From assembly GCF_002339505.1 (NCBI RefSeq), contig NZ_DDJO01000008.1, forward strand, positions 1 through 56,833: a stretch of 56,833 bases of DNA. The letters are read 5' to 3'. Positions 16,121 to 25,380 of the stretch are shown piece by piece. Position numbers and translations under genes: made by a program. This DNA comes from Corynebacterium sp. UBA2622. Its GTDB lineage: Bacteria; Actinomycetota; Actinomycetes; Mycobacteriales; Mycobacteriaceae. Below the pieces are notes generated by a model, which was not told where the DNA came from, ran no database searches, and saw nothing but the letters and a program-made list of their open reading frames with translations. The number at the start of each line of letters is the position of its first letter. The stretch's first letter is position 1.

Positions 16121-16917
16121 ACGGAGACCTGCGCCTTGATCGTCGGGTGCGGGTCATAGCCCTCGACGGCGATGTCGTCGAAGGTGTAGTCGAAGAGCGA
16201 GGCCGCCTTGTTCAGCACCAGCCGCGGGTAGGGACGCGGCTCGCGGGAGAGCTGTTCGCGCACCTGCTCGATGTGGTTGTTGTAGATGTGGCAGTCGCCG
16301 CCCGTCCAGATCAGCTCGCCCACGCCGAGGCCCGCCTGCTGGGCGAACATGTGGGTGAGCAGGGAGTAGGAGGCGATGTTGAACGGCACGCCGAGGAACA
16401 TGTCGGCGGAGCGCTGGTAGACCTGCATCGAGAGCTTTCCCTCGGCCACGTAGAGCTGGAAGAGCAGGTGGCAGGGCATGAGCGCCATCTTGTTCAGCTC
16501 GGAGACGTTCCAGGCGGAGACGAGGTTGCGGCGCGAGTCCGGGTTGGAGCGCAGGGTGTCCAGGGTGGCCTGGATCTGGTCGATGTGCCGCCCGTCCGGG
16601 GTGGGCCAGGAGCGCCACTGCACGCCGTAGACGGGTCCGAGCTCGCCGTCCTTGTCCGCCCACTCGTTCCAGATGCGCACGCCGTTATCCTGCAGCCAGC
16701 GGACGTTGGAATCGCCGCGGAGGAACCAGAGCAGCTCGCCCACGACACCCTTGAGGTAGACGCGCTTGGTGGTCAGGAGGGGGAAGGAATCGGAGAGGTC
16801 GTAGCGCAGCTGGCGACCGAAGACGCTCAGGGTGCCGGTGCCGGTGCGGTCACCCTTGGGGGTGCCGTTGGTGAGGACGTCGCGGAGCAGGTCCTCGTAG
16901 GGGGTGGGCACAGTCAT
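16117..16917 (-). CDS. thyA: Thymidylate synthase (ThyA)
   Basis: 266 residues, methylating dUMP to dTMP with methylene-THF. The N-terminal DRTGTGTLSVFGRQLRYDL, the phosphate-binding RRNLVSAWN with its Arg pair, the catalytic Cys in MALMPCHLLFQLYV, and GDCHIYNNH (dUMP contacts) are all present. ATG 16917 gives the usual length; the open frame upstream runs antisense through cysQ. It is 31 nt after cysQ in the same operon. Confidence 0.96.
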   Translation of the reverse strand: MTVPTPYEDLLRDVLTNGTPKGDRTGTGTLSVFGRQLRYDLSDSFPLLTTKRVYLKGVVGELLWFLRGDSNVRWLQDNGVRIWNEWADKDGELGPVYGVQWRSWPTPDGRHIDQIQATLDTLRSNPDSRRNLVSAWNVSELNKMALMPCHLLFQLYVAEGKLSMQVYQRSADMFLGVPFNIASYSLLTHMFAQQAGLGVGELIWTGGDCHIYNNHIEQVREQLSREPRPYPRLVLNKAASLFDYTFDDIAVEGYDPHPTIKAQVSV

Positions 16918-16948
16918 GCAGGCAGGAAGCCTTTCGTGAGATCCGTTG

Positions 16949-17725
16949 TTACTTGTCCGCGGCGCCGTCGAAGGTGCCGTGCTCGTCGCGGAAGGCGGCG
17001 CAGGCGGCGAGGATGTCGTCGGCGAGCTCCGGGCGGCAGATGAGCAGGTCGGGGATGTAGGTGTCCTCGTTGTTGTAGCGCAGCTCGGAGCCGTCGAGGC
17101 GCGAACAGTGCAGCCCCGCGGCGAGGGAGACACCGACGGGTGCGGCCTGGTCCCACTCGTACTGGCCGCCGGCGTGGACGTAGGCATCGTAGTCACCGAG
17201 GAGGACGTGCATCGCCTTCGCGCCCGCGGAACCCACCCCGACTGCCTCGAAGCCGAGGCTATCCGCCACGGCGTGGGCGACGGCGGGCGGACGGTTGCGC
17301 GACAGCGCCACCTTGCGCGCGTAGGGGCCGGTGACGTGGCGCACGTCGGAGGACTTGAACACCACGCCCAGGTCCGGCAGGCCCACGGCGGCGTGGGTGG
17401 GCACCCCGTTTTCCACCAGGGCGACGTGGACGGCCCAGTCCTGGCGGCCGGTGGCGAACTCCTTGGTCCCGTCGAGCGGGTCGACGATCCAGACGCGCTC
17501 CTTGCCCAGGCGTTCGGGGTTGTCGGCGGCCTCCTCGGACAGGAAACCGTCGTTGGGGCGGTGCTGGCCGAGCACCCGGGCGATCCAGTTCTGCGCGAGG
17601 TCGTCACCCGCCTCGCCCAGCTCGCGGCCGCGGAGCAGGCCTACCCCGCGGATCCCCTTGAGGATTTCCCCCGTGCCCTGCGCAATGAGGTTGGTCAGGC
17701 GGGAGTCTGAGTAGGAAGCCGTCAT
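16949..17725 (-). CDS. cysQ: 3'(2'),5'-bisphosphate nucleotidase CysQ
   Basis: 258-residue inositol-monophosphatase-fold enzyme removing the 3'-phosphate from PAP/PAPS, which links it to sulfate assimilation. Metal-binding motifs are FLSEEAADN, WIVDPLDGTKEFATGRQDWAV and, near the end, QYEWDQAAPVGVSLAAGL (WD motif). ATG 17725 lies 7 nt after TAGGGT (17738-17733), so it is leaderless. The promoter is back to back with that of lhr. Confidence 0.92.
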   Translation of the reverse strand: MTASYSDSRLTNLIAQGTGEILKGIRGVGLLRGRELGEAGDDLAQNWIARVLGQHRPNDGFLSEEAADNPERLGKERVWIVDPLDGTKEFATGRQDWAVHVALVENGVPTHAAVGLPDLGVVFKSSDVRHVTGPYARKVALSRNRPPAVAHAVADSLGFEAVGVGSAGAKAMHVLLGDYDAYVHAGGQYEWDQAAPVGVSLAAGLHCSRLDGSELRYNNEDTYIPDLLICRPELADDILAACAAFRDEHGTFDGAADK

Positions 17726-17732
17726 GGGTACG

Positions 17733-17747
17733 ACCCTACCGTAGAGT
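17733..17747. promoter_or_regulatory. Back-to-back -10 elements for cysQ and lhr
   Basis: TAGGGT on the minus strand (17738-17733) and TAGAGT on the plus strand (17742-17747) are separated by three base pairs, and each stands 7 nt from its start codon (17725 and 17755). Only 29 bp separate the two coding regions, so each -35 region would lie over the other gene's first codons. Confidence 0.7.
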
Positions 17748-17754
17748 TGCACCC

Positions 17755-20700
17755 ATGCCCGAGCAGATCCTGGACCGTTTCCACCCCCAGGTGGCGTCGT
17801 GGTTCCGCGAGGTCTTCGCCGCGCCCACGCCGGTGCAGGAGCAGGCCTGGGCGTCCATCTCGGCGGGGGAGAACTCGCTGGTTGTCGCGCCGACCGGCTC
17901 AGGAAAGACGCTCGCGGCCTTCCTCTGGTCGCTCAACAGCCTCGTCGAGAGGGCGGGGCAACAGGCGCTGCCCATCGACGGCTCCCAGGCCTCCACCCAC
18001 GGCGGCGTGCGCGTCCTCTACATCTCGCCGCTCAAGGCGCTGGGCGTCGACGTGGAGAACAACTTGCGCGCGCCCCTGAGCGGCATCGCGCGCGTCGCCC
18101 AGCGGATGGGCCGCGACATGCCCGACATCTCCGTCGGCGTGCGCTCGGGGGACACCCCGCAGGCGGAGCGCAACCGCCAGGTGCGCAAGCCGCCGGACAT
18201 CCTCATCACCACGCCCGAGTCGCTCTACCTCATGCTGACGTCGAAGGCCGCGGGCGTCCTGAAGACCGTGGACACGGTCATCGTGGACGAGATCCACGCC
18301 CTCGCCGGGACGAAGCGCGGGGTACACCTCACCCTGTCCCTGGAGCGGCTTGCCATGGTCGCCGGCGCGTTCCAGCGCATCGGCCTTTCGGCCACGGTGC
18401 GGCCGCTGAGCGCGGTGGCCAACTTCCTCGGACCGCGCACAAGCATCATCAACCCGCCGGGGCAGAAGCGGTGGGAGCTCGACGTGGTGGTTCCCGTGGA
18501 GGACATGAGCGACCTGCCCGTCCCGGAGGACGCCTCCACCATCGGGGAGGCGGTGGTCGACGACGTGCTGGACACCGACGGCTTCGACGCGCCCCCGGGT
18601 GCCTCCGCCTCAATCTGGCCCCACATCGAGCGCGCCGTCTACGAGGAGGTGATGGCACACCGCTCCACCATCGTCTTCGTCAACTCGCGGCGCTCCGCCG
18701 AGCGCCTCACCAGCCAGATCAACGAGCTCTGGGCGAAGGAACACGACCCGGAGGCGTTGAGCCCCGCTACACGACGCCCGCCCGCCCAACTGATGAAGTC
18801 AGTCGACACCGCGGGCCACGCCGCCTCCATCATCGCCCGCGCCCACCACGGCAGCGTGTCCAAGGAGGAGCGCCTGCAGACGGAGACCATGCTCAAGGAG
18901 GGCTCGCTCAAGGCCGTCGTGTCCACCTCCTCCCTGGAGCTGGGCATCGACATGGGCGCGGTTGACCTGGTCATCCAGGTGGAATCGCCGCCCTCGGTGG
19001 CCTCCGGCCTGCAGCGCGTCGGGCGCGCCGGGCACACCGTCGGGGCCGTCTCCGAGGGAACCTTCTACCCCAAGCACCGCTCCGACCTGGTGCAGACGGC
19101 CGTGACCGTGCCGCGCATGCGCGCCGGGCTGATCGAGGAGCTGCACACGCCCCTGTCGCCCCTGGACGTGCTCACGCAGCAGACCATTGCCGCGGTGGCG
19201 GTGGAGGACCTCGACGTGGACGAGTGGTACGACACCGTGCGCCGTGCCTGGCCGTACCGCGACCTGGCCCGCGAGGTGTACGACGCGGTGATCGACCTCG
19301 TTGTCGGCGTGTACCCGTCGACGGACTTCGCGGAGCTGCGCCCCAGGGCCATTCTCGAGGGCACCACGCTGCGCGCCCGTCCCGGCGCCCAGCGGGTGGC
19401 CGTGACCAGCGGCGGGACGATCCCGGACCGCGGCATGTTCGGTGTCTTCCTCGTCGGCAGCGGTGCGGAGGGCGGGGTGCCGCGCCGCGTCGGGGAGCTC
19501 GACGAGGAGATGGTCTACGAATCCCGGGTGGGTGACGTGTTCACCCTCGGGGCATCGAGCTGGCGCATCGAGAACATAACGCGCGACCAGGTGCAGGTCA
19601 CCCCGGCACCGGGACACACCGGCAGGCTGCCGTTCTGGACGGGCGACGGGCTGGGCAGGCCGTACGAGCTCGGCAAGGCGCTGGGGGAGTTTCGTCGGGA
19701 AGCAAAGGGCGGGGAGAACATTGACCCCTCGCTCGACGAGTTCGCACGGGGAAACCTCGTGCGCTACCTCCAGGAGCAGGAGGAGGCGACCGGCGTCCTG
19801 CCGGACGAGAAGACGCTCGTGCTGGAACGCTTCACCGATGAGCTGGGGGACTGGCGGGTGGTGTTGCACACGCCCTTCGGCAAGGGGGTCAACGCCGCGT
19901 GGGCGCTGGCCACCGGCTGGCGCGTCGCGCAGGAGACCGGGATGGACGCCCAGGCGGTGGCGGGCGACGACGGCATCGTGCTGCGCCTGCCACAGGGGGA
20001 GAAGGAGCCCGACGCCTCACTGTTCCTCTTCGACACCGATGAGATCGCGGACATCGTGACGGAGCAGGTGGGCAACTCCGCCCTGTTCGCGGCGCGTTTC
20101 CGGGAGTGCGCGGCGCGAGCGCTCCTGCTTCCGCGGCGCCACCCCGGCAAGCGCGCGCCCCTGTGGCAGCAGCGCCAGCGTGCCGAGCAGCTCCTCGACG
20201 TCGCGCGCAACTACCCGTCCTTCCCGATCATCCTGGAGACGGTGCGCGAGTGCCTCCAGGACGTCTACGACCTGCCCGCCCTGCAGTCCGTCATGCGGGA
20301 CCTGAGCACCAGGCGCGTGCGCGTCGCCGAGGTGACCACGGAGCAGCCCAGCCCCTTCGCCTCCTCGCTGCTGTTCAACTACACGGGGGCGTTCATGTAC
20401 GAGGGCGACACCCCGCTGGCGGAGAAACGCGCCGCGGCCCTGTCGCTCGACCCGTCGCTGCTGGCCAAGCTGCTGGGCACCGTCGAGCTGCGCGACCTGC
20501 TCGACCCACAGATCATTGCGGAGGTCGACGCCTCCCTGCGCCGCCTCGGCCGGGCCGAGACCTCCGAGCAGTTCGCGGACACCCTGCGCATGGTTGGCCC
20601 GGTGCCCGTCGACGACCTGCCCGCCTACACCCCCGTGCCGCTGGGTCCGCTGGAGTCCTCCCTGGGCCCCCGCGTGATGCGGGTGCGCATCGGCGGGCGC

Positions 20701-22395
20701 GAACACATCGCCCAGGCCCTCGACGCGCCGCTGCTTCGCGACGCCCTCGGGGTGCCCGTCCCTCCCGGCGTCGCCGCCCAGGTGGCCACCATCACCGACG
20801 CGATGGCCCAGCTTGTGGGCCGGTGGGTGCGCACGCGCGGGCCGTTCACCCTGCGCGACCTCGCCGACGCCTTCGGCCTCGCGGTGGGCGCGGCGTACTC
20901 TGCGCTGCAGCCGCTGGTCGACTCCGGCAAGGTTATCGAGGGCCGCTACCGCCAGGGTGTCGAGGAGCAGGAGTACGTGGCCTCCGAGGTGCTGCGGATC
21001 ATCCGCTCGCGCTCGCTCGCGGCAGCCCGCGCGCAGACCCGCCCCGTCTCCCAGTCCGCCTACGGCCGCTTTCTTCCCGCGTGGCTGAACGTCGCCCCCG
21101 TCGGGGTTGTCCCGGCGCTGCGCGGCGCCGACGGGGTGTACGCCGTGCTCGAGCAGCTCGCCGGGGTGCGCCTGCCCGCCTCCGCGTGGGAGTCCTGGGT
21201 GCTGCCCTCCCGGGTGGGCGACTACCGCCCCGTCATGCTCGACGAGCTCACGGCCGCCGGGGAGGTGGCCATCGTCGGCGCCGGGAAGGCGGGCGCCCGC
21301 GACCCGTGGATCATGCTCCTTCCGCAGGACTATGCCGCCCAGCTCATGCCGCAGGTGGAGGAGCCGCTGCTCTCCCTGACGCAGTCGCAGGTGATGGAGA
21401 AGGTCCGCACCGGCGGCGGGTTCCTCTTCACCGATCTGTTTTCCGGAACCACCACCGCCGAGGAGCTGCGCGAATCCGTGTGGGACCTGGTCGAATCGGG
21501 GCTTGTCTCGCCCGACTCCTTCGCCCCCATCCGCGCCCGCCTCGCCGGGGGGAAGACCGCGCACCGCGCCAAGCGGCGCCCCTCGCGCTCCCGGGTGCGT
21601 TCCGGACGGACGTCGTTCGCCTCACTCACCCCGCCCGACATGGTGGGGCGATGGGCCGCCTCACCGCTCGCCGACACCGACGCCACCCGCCGCTCCGTCG
21701 CCCTGGGCGAGGCCTGGCTGGACCGCTACGGGGTGGTCACCCGCGGCGCCGTCACCGCCGAGGACGTGCTCGGCGGGTTCGCCCTGGCGTACAAGGTGCT
21801 CAGCGGCTTCGAGGAGTCCGGCAAGGCGATGCGCGGTTACCTCATCGAGGGCCTGGGCGCCGCGCAGTTCTCCACGCCCGCGACCATCGACCGCCTCCGC
21901 GGCCACCAGGACTCGGATGATGTTGTCGGCTGGCCATCGGGCACGCGCGAGCCCCACGTCCACGTCCTTGCCGCGACCGACCCCGCCAACCCCTACGGCG
22001 CGGCGCTGCCCTGGCCGGACCAGGGACCGACGCGCAGCGCGGGGGCCGTCGTCGTGCTTGTCGACGGCCTCCTCGCCGCCCACGTCACCCGCGGCGGAAA
22101 GACCATGACCACGTTCTTCGACCACTTCCCGGAAGGCACCGGCGACCCGCTCGGCCTGGTCGTTTCCGCCCTCACCGATGCCGTGCGCCTCGGACGGATG
22201 CGCCCGCTGAACGTGGAGAAGCTCAACGGGGAGGCGGCGTTTTCGCTGCGCGACTACGGCGCGTCGGTGACGCACAAGGGGGCGAAGATCGGCGGCTCGG
22301 CGGCGGCGCCGCCGAAGAGGCGCGGGCGCTCCGTGGCCGAGGCGCTGGGGGAGCTGCCGGGGGACCTGCCGGGGGAGTTGAGCTTCGACGATTAG
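17755..22395 (+). CDS. lhr: ATP-dependent helicase Lhr (large helicase-related)
   Basis: 1546-residue superfamily 2 DNA/RNA helicase linked to DNA repair in actinobacteria. Walker A APTGSGKT is near residues 45-52, the DEIH box at 178-181 (VDEIHALAGTKRG), then GLSATVRP and, in the second RecA domain, VSTSSLELGIDMG and QRVGRAGH. The Lhr core with winged helix and beta-barrel domains runs to about residue 900; the rest is the Lhr C-terminal extension of long actinobacterial versions. ATG 17755 is leaderless from TAGAGT. nei follows after 39 nt, a repair-gene pairing. Confidence 0.94.
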   Translation: MPEQILDRFHPQVASWFREVFAAPTPVQEQAWASISAGENSLVVAPTGSGKTLAAFLWSLNSLVERAGQQALPIDGSQASTHGGVRVLYISPLKALGVDVENNLRAPLSGIARVAQRMGRDMPDISVGVRSGDTPQAERNRQVRKPPDILITTPESLYLMLTSKAAGVLKTVDTVIVDEIHALAGTKRGVHLTLSLERLAMVAGAFQRIGLSATVRPLSAVANFLGPRTSIINPPGQKRWELDVVVPVEDMSDLPVPEDASTIGEAVVDDVLDTDGFDAPPGASASIWPHIERAVYEEVMAHRSTIVFVNSRRSAERLTSQINELWAKEHDPEALSPATRRPPAQLMKSVDTAGHAASIIARAHHGSVSKEERLQTETMLKEGSLKAVVSTSSLELGIDMGAVDLVIQVESPPSVASGLQRVGRAGHTVGAVSEGTFYPKHRSDLVQTAVTVPRMRAGLIEELHTPLSPLDVLTQQTIAAVAVEDLDVDEWYDTVRRAWPYRDLAREVYDAVIDLVVGVYPSTDFAELRPRAILEGTTLRARPGAQRVAVTSGGTIPDRGMFGVFLVGSGAEGGVPRRVGELDEEMVYESRVGDVFTLGASSWRIENITRDQVQVTPAPGHTGRLPFWTGDGLGRPYELGKALGEFRREAKGGENIDPSLDEFARGNLVRYLQEQEEATGVLPDEKTLVLERFTDELGDWRVVLHTPFGKGVNAAWALATGWRVAQETGMDAQAVAGDDGIVLRLPQGEKEPDASLFLFDTDEIADIVTEQVGNSALFAARFRECAARALLLPRRHPGKRAPLWQQRQRAEQLLDVARNYPSFPIILETVRECLQDVYDLPALQSVMRDLSTRRVRVAEVTTEQPSPFASSLLFNYTGAFMYEGDTPLAEKRAAALSLDPSLLAKLLGTVELRDLLDPQIIAEVDASLRRLGRAETSEQFADTLRMVGPVPVDDLPAYTPVPLGPLESSLGPRVMRVRIGGREHIAQALDAPLLRDALGVPVPPGVAAQVATITDAMAQLVGRWVRTRGPFTLRDLADAFGLAVGAAYSALQPLVDSGKVIEGRYRQGVEEQEYVASEVLRIIRSRSLAAARAQTRPVSQSAYGRFLPAWLNVAPVGVVPALRGADGVYAVLEQLAGVRLPASAWESWVLPSRVGDYRPVMLDELTAAGEVAIVGAGKAGARDPWIMLLPQDYAAQLMPQVEEPLLSLTQSQVMEKVRTGGGFLFTDLFSGTTTAEELRESVWDLVESGLVSPDSFAPIRARLAGGKTAHRAKRRPSRSRVRSGRTSFASLTPPDMVGRWAASPLADTDATRRSVALGEAWLDRYGVVTRGAVTAEDVLGGFALAYKVLSGFEESGKAMRGYLIEGLGAAQFSTPATIDRLRGHQDSDDVVGWPSGTREPHVHVLAATDPANPYGAALPWPDQGPTRSAGAVVVLVDGLLAAHVTRGGKTMTTFFDHFPEGTGDPLGLVVSALTDAVRLGRMRPLNVEKLNGEAAFSLRDYGASVTHKGAKIGGSAAAPPKRRGRSVAEALGELPGDLPGELSFDD

Positions 22396-22434
22396 GGGCG
22401 CCGCCCTCTGCCGGCGGGGAGTAGCCTGTAGCGC

Positions 22435-23241
22435 ATGCCAGAGGGGGATTCCGTCTATCAGCTCGCCAAGCGCCTGAAGTTCATGGAGGGCCGGGCCGTC
22501 ACCCGGTGCGAGCTACGGGTCCCCCGTTACGCCACCGTGGATTTCACCGGCCTGACCTGCGAGAGGGTGTGGCCCTACGGCAAGCACCTGTTCATGCGGT
22601 TCGGAAACGACATCCTGCACACCCACCTGAAAATGGAGGGGACGTGGTCGATCCACCGCGCCGGAACCCGGTGGCGCAAGCCGGCCCACACTGCCCGCGT
22701 TGTGCTGCGGCTCGCGGACCCGCCGGGTGACATCGAGCTGGTCGGCCACCAGCTCGGCCTGGTGGAGGCCTTTCCGGCGCGCGAGTACGGGGAGCGGACG
22801 GGCTACCTCGGCCCGGACATGCTCGCGGAGGAGTTCGACCACGACGAGGTGGTGCGGCGGATCCTGCGCACGCCGCGCCTCGAAATCGGGCGGGCGCTGC
22901 TGGACCAGCGCAACGCCGCGGGCATCGGCAATGAGTACCGGGCGGAGGTCGGGTTTCTCGCCGGGACGCACCCTGGGGAGCTGGTGGGCCGGGTGGACGT
23001 CGACAAGCATGTGCGCATCGCGCGGCGGCTGATGTGGGCGAACAAGGACTCGCCGGTGCGGGTGACCACGGGGGTCAAACGGGCGGGCGAGACGAGCTAC
23101 GTGTTCGGTCGCAACAACAAGCCGTGCAGGCGATGCACCACGCTGATCCGCAAGGGTTTCCTCGGCGGAGCGGGGGACCTGGAGCGGGTTATCTGGTGGT
23201 GCCCCCGATGCCAGCCCGCTCCCGCAGCGATCGGCGGATGA
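22435..23241 (+). CDS. nei: Endonuclease VIII-type DNA glycosylase (Nei2)
   Basis: 268-residue Fpg/Nei-family base-excision enzyme. Catalytic Pro2 and Glu3 (MPEGDS) are present, the helix-two-turn-helix appears as LLDQRNAAGIGNEYRAE (with Asn and Lys-equivalent contacts), and a C-terminal zinc finger is formed by CRRC and WWCPRC. ATG 22435 follows TAGCCT (22422-22427) by 7 nt, a leaderless start. Its last 53 bp overlap the end of dedA on the opposite strand, including the codons of the second zinc-finger Cys pair. Confidence 0.93.
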   Translation: MPEGDSVYQLAKRLKFMEGRAVTRCELRVPRYATVDFTGLTCERVWPYGKHLFMRFGNDILHTHLKMEGTWSIHRAGTRWRKPAHTARVVLRLADPPGDIELVGHQLGLVEAFPAREYGERTGYLGPDMLAEEFDHDEVVRRILRTPRLEIGRALLDQRNAAGIGNEYRAEVGFLAGTHPGELVGRVDVDKHVRIARRLMWANKDSPVRVTTGVKRAGETSYVFGRNNKPCRRCTTLIRKGFLGGAGDLERVIWWCPRCQPAPAAIGG

Positions 23242-23824
23242 GGAGGGCTGAACCGGTGGCGAGGCCCGCGAGCACGATGAGGTAGACCACGTTCGCGTAC
23301 GCGCCGATGTAGGTGCCCACGAGGTGCCAGTTCTCGCCGAGGAAGTACCCGAGTGCGAGGAGGGCCGCGTTCCACGCGGCGGAGCCGAGGGCGGTCCACA
23401 GACCGAAGGCGAGCGGGTTCATCCGATCCAGACCCGCGGGGATCGAGATGAGCGAGCGGATGCCCGGGATGAGGCGGCCGAAGAGAACGGAGACCCGCCC
23501 GTAGCGGCGGAAGAAACCCAGCGCGGAGTCGACGTCGGAGACGCGCACGAGCCACATTCGCCCGGCAATGCGGCGCAGCCTATCGACGCCCAGCCACGCG
23601 CCGGCAAAGTACAGGGCGTACGCACCGGCAACGGAGCCGGCGACCGACCAGAGGAACACCTCGACGAGGTTCAGCGAGCCCTGGGCGACGGTGAAGCCGG
23701 CGAGCGGGAGGACGAATTCAGAGGGAATCGGTGGGAAGAGGTTCTCCAGAAGAATGGCGATGCCGACGCCGGGGGCGCCGAGCACCTCCATCAGGTGGAC
23801 AACCCAGTCGATGACTGCCTGCAT
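23189..23824 (-). CDS. DedA family membrane protein
   Basis: 211 residues with about four to five membrane helices. DedA proteins are thought to act as lipid-phosphate flippases; Glu in LLENLFPPIPSE and Arg in FGRLIPGIRSLISIPAG are the conserved functional residues. ATG 23824 has GAAAGG 7-12 nt upstream. The stop (23191-23189) lies inside nei, so the two genes overlap tail to tail by 53 bp. The basic C-terminus (RRSLRERAGIGGTTR) is the part encoded in the overlap. Confidence 0.88.
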   Translation of the reverse strand: MQAVIDWVVHLMEVLGAPGVGIAILLENLFPPIPSEFVLPLAGFTVAQGSLNLVEVFLWSVAGSVAGAYALYFAGAWLGVDRLRRIAGRMWLVRVSDVDSALGFFRRYGRVSVLFGRLIPGIRSLISIPAGLDRMNPLAFGLWTALGSAAWNAALLALGYFLGENWHLVGTYIGAYANVVYLIVLAGLATGSALLIRRSLRERAGIGGTTR

Positions 23825-23890
23825 GCGGGGCCTTTCTCAGTGCGGGATCGCGGGCGGGTGCACCACCCGAGGTCAGCCCCACATTGTGCC

Positions 23891-25378
23891 CTATTCCACC
23901 TCGGTGGACCAGGTGTGCACCGGCGCGCCCGTCTCCTGGTTCTTCAGGTACTGGCGCACCACCCGGGAGAGGGCCTCCATCCGCTCCGGGGTGCCGGGGC
24001 GGGTGCCCGGGCCGGCCTCCGTGAGGGCGGCGAGCTGCCACACCGCGCCGTTCTGGCGGCGCGTGGCGCGGCCCTCGATGATGCCCATGTACTCCTCGAT
24101 GCTCTCCGGGGCCACGTCGAGCATGGCGAGACCCTCGCGGGCCTGGGGCAGCAGGTGGGAGGTGATCAGGTCGGCGACCTCGATCATGCCCAGGGTGGGC
24201 CACTTCATGCGGGCGGTGAGGCCGTCGCGGGCACCCGCCTGGAAGTTCCTCTCCGCCTGCTCGAAGCTCAGGCGCGACCAGACCGGGCGGGTCTGCTCAC
24301 CGAGGAACTTCACCATGCCGTAGTAGAAGGCGGCGTCGGCGATGATGTCCTTCACCGTCGGGCCGGCGGGCAGCAGGCGGTTCTCCACGCGGATGTGGGA
24401 AAGCTTGCCGTTGGGGTCGTAGATGGGCCGGTTCCAGCGCCACACGGTGCCGTTGTGCAGGTTGAGGTAGTGCAGGCCCGGGCTGTTGCCCTGCATCATG
24501 GGCTTGCCGGCCTCCACGCGGCCCTCCGGAATGAGCGGGGAGAAGTAGCGGACGTTCTCCTCGAAGAGGTCGAACACGGAGGTGATCCAGCGCTCGCCGA
24601 ACCACACCCGCGGGCGCACACCCTGGTGGATGAGCTCCTTGGTGCGGGTGTCGATGGCCTGCTCGAAGACCGGGATGCGCGACTCGTGCCACAGGCGGTG
24701 GCCCATGAACAGGGGCGAGTTGGCCCCGATCGCGGCCTGCACGCCGGCGATGGCCTGCGAGGCGTTCCAGGCGTCGGCGAAGCGGTCGGGGGCGACCTGC
24801 AGGTGCAGCTGCATCGAGGTGCAGGTGGATTCGGTGGAGATGTCCTCGAAGTCATGGCTGAAGCTCTCCACGCGGCTGAGCTCCTGGTGCAGCAGCTCGC
24901 CCCGGGATTCCATGACGGAGTTGTTCAGTCCGTGGTAGCGGTACTCGTTGGTGATCCAGCGCGGGTCCTCGAGGAACTCCGTGGTCACGGTGGGCAGGGT
25001 GCCGATCATCGCGACGTGGGTGCCCACCGCCTCGGCAGCCTCCTTGACCGTCTTCAGGCGGGCGGTGAGGTTTTCCTCGAGCTCCGCCAGCCCGTTCGCC
25101 TCGATGCTGTGCGGCGGCAGGTTGAGCTCGACGTTGTAGGAGCCGATCTCGGACTGGTAGTCGTCGCTAAGCCGCTCGAGCACCTCCTGGTTGCGGCGGG
25201 CGGGCTGCATGGCGTCGTCGACGAGATTGAGCTCGAGCTCGAGGCCGATGGTGCCCTGGCTGACGAACTCCGCGTCCTGCAGGTGGCGGTCGAAGACCTC
25301 CAGCTCGTCCTCGAGGCGCTTGCGGTAGATCGAGCGCTGCCGCGGCGTGTACGTGTCGGTGGAGATTGAGTCGCCCAT
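23891..25378 (-). CDS. GCS2-type carboxylate-amine ligase (glutamate-cysteine ligase-like)
   Basis: 495-residue ATP-grasp-like ligase of the GCS2 superfamily. The N-terminal QGTIGLELELNLVDD with the metal-binding Glu residues, then VELNLPPHSIEANG and CTSMQLHLQVAPDRF, are family features. Corynebacteria make mycothiol, not glutathione, so a true glutathione role is doubtful; the homologs have usually been annotated by similarity only. It starts 2 nt after the pgi stop, so it is in a pgi operon. The product formed is unknown. Confidence 0.75.
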   Translation of the reverse strand: MGDSISTDTYTPRQRSIYRKRLEDELEVFDRHLQDAEFVSQGTIGLELELNLVDDAMQPARRNQEVLERLSDDYQSEIGSYNVELNLPPHSIEANGLAELEENLTARLKTVKEAAEAVGTHVAMIGTLPTVTTEFLEDPRWITNEYRYHGLNNSVMESRGELLHQELSRVESFSHDFEDISTESTCTSMQLHLQVAPDRFADAWNASQAIAGVQAAIGANSPLFMGHRLWHESRIPVFEQAIDTRTKELIHQGVRPRVWFGERWITSVFDLFEENVRYFSPLIPEGRVEAGKPMMQGNSPGLHYLNLHNGTVWRWNRPIYDPNGKLSHIRVENRLLPAGPTVKDIIADAAFYYGMVKFLGEQTRPVWSRLSFEQAERNFQAGARDGLTARMKWPTLGMIEVADLITSHLLPQAREGLAMLDVAPESIEEYMGIIEGRATRRQNGAVWQLAALTEAGPGTRPGTPERMEALSRVVRQYLKNQETGAPVHTWSTEVE

Positions 25379-25380
25379 TG

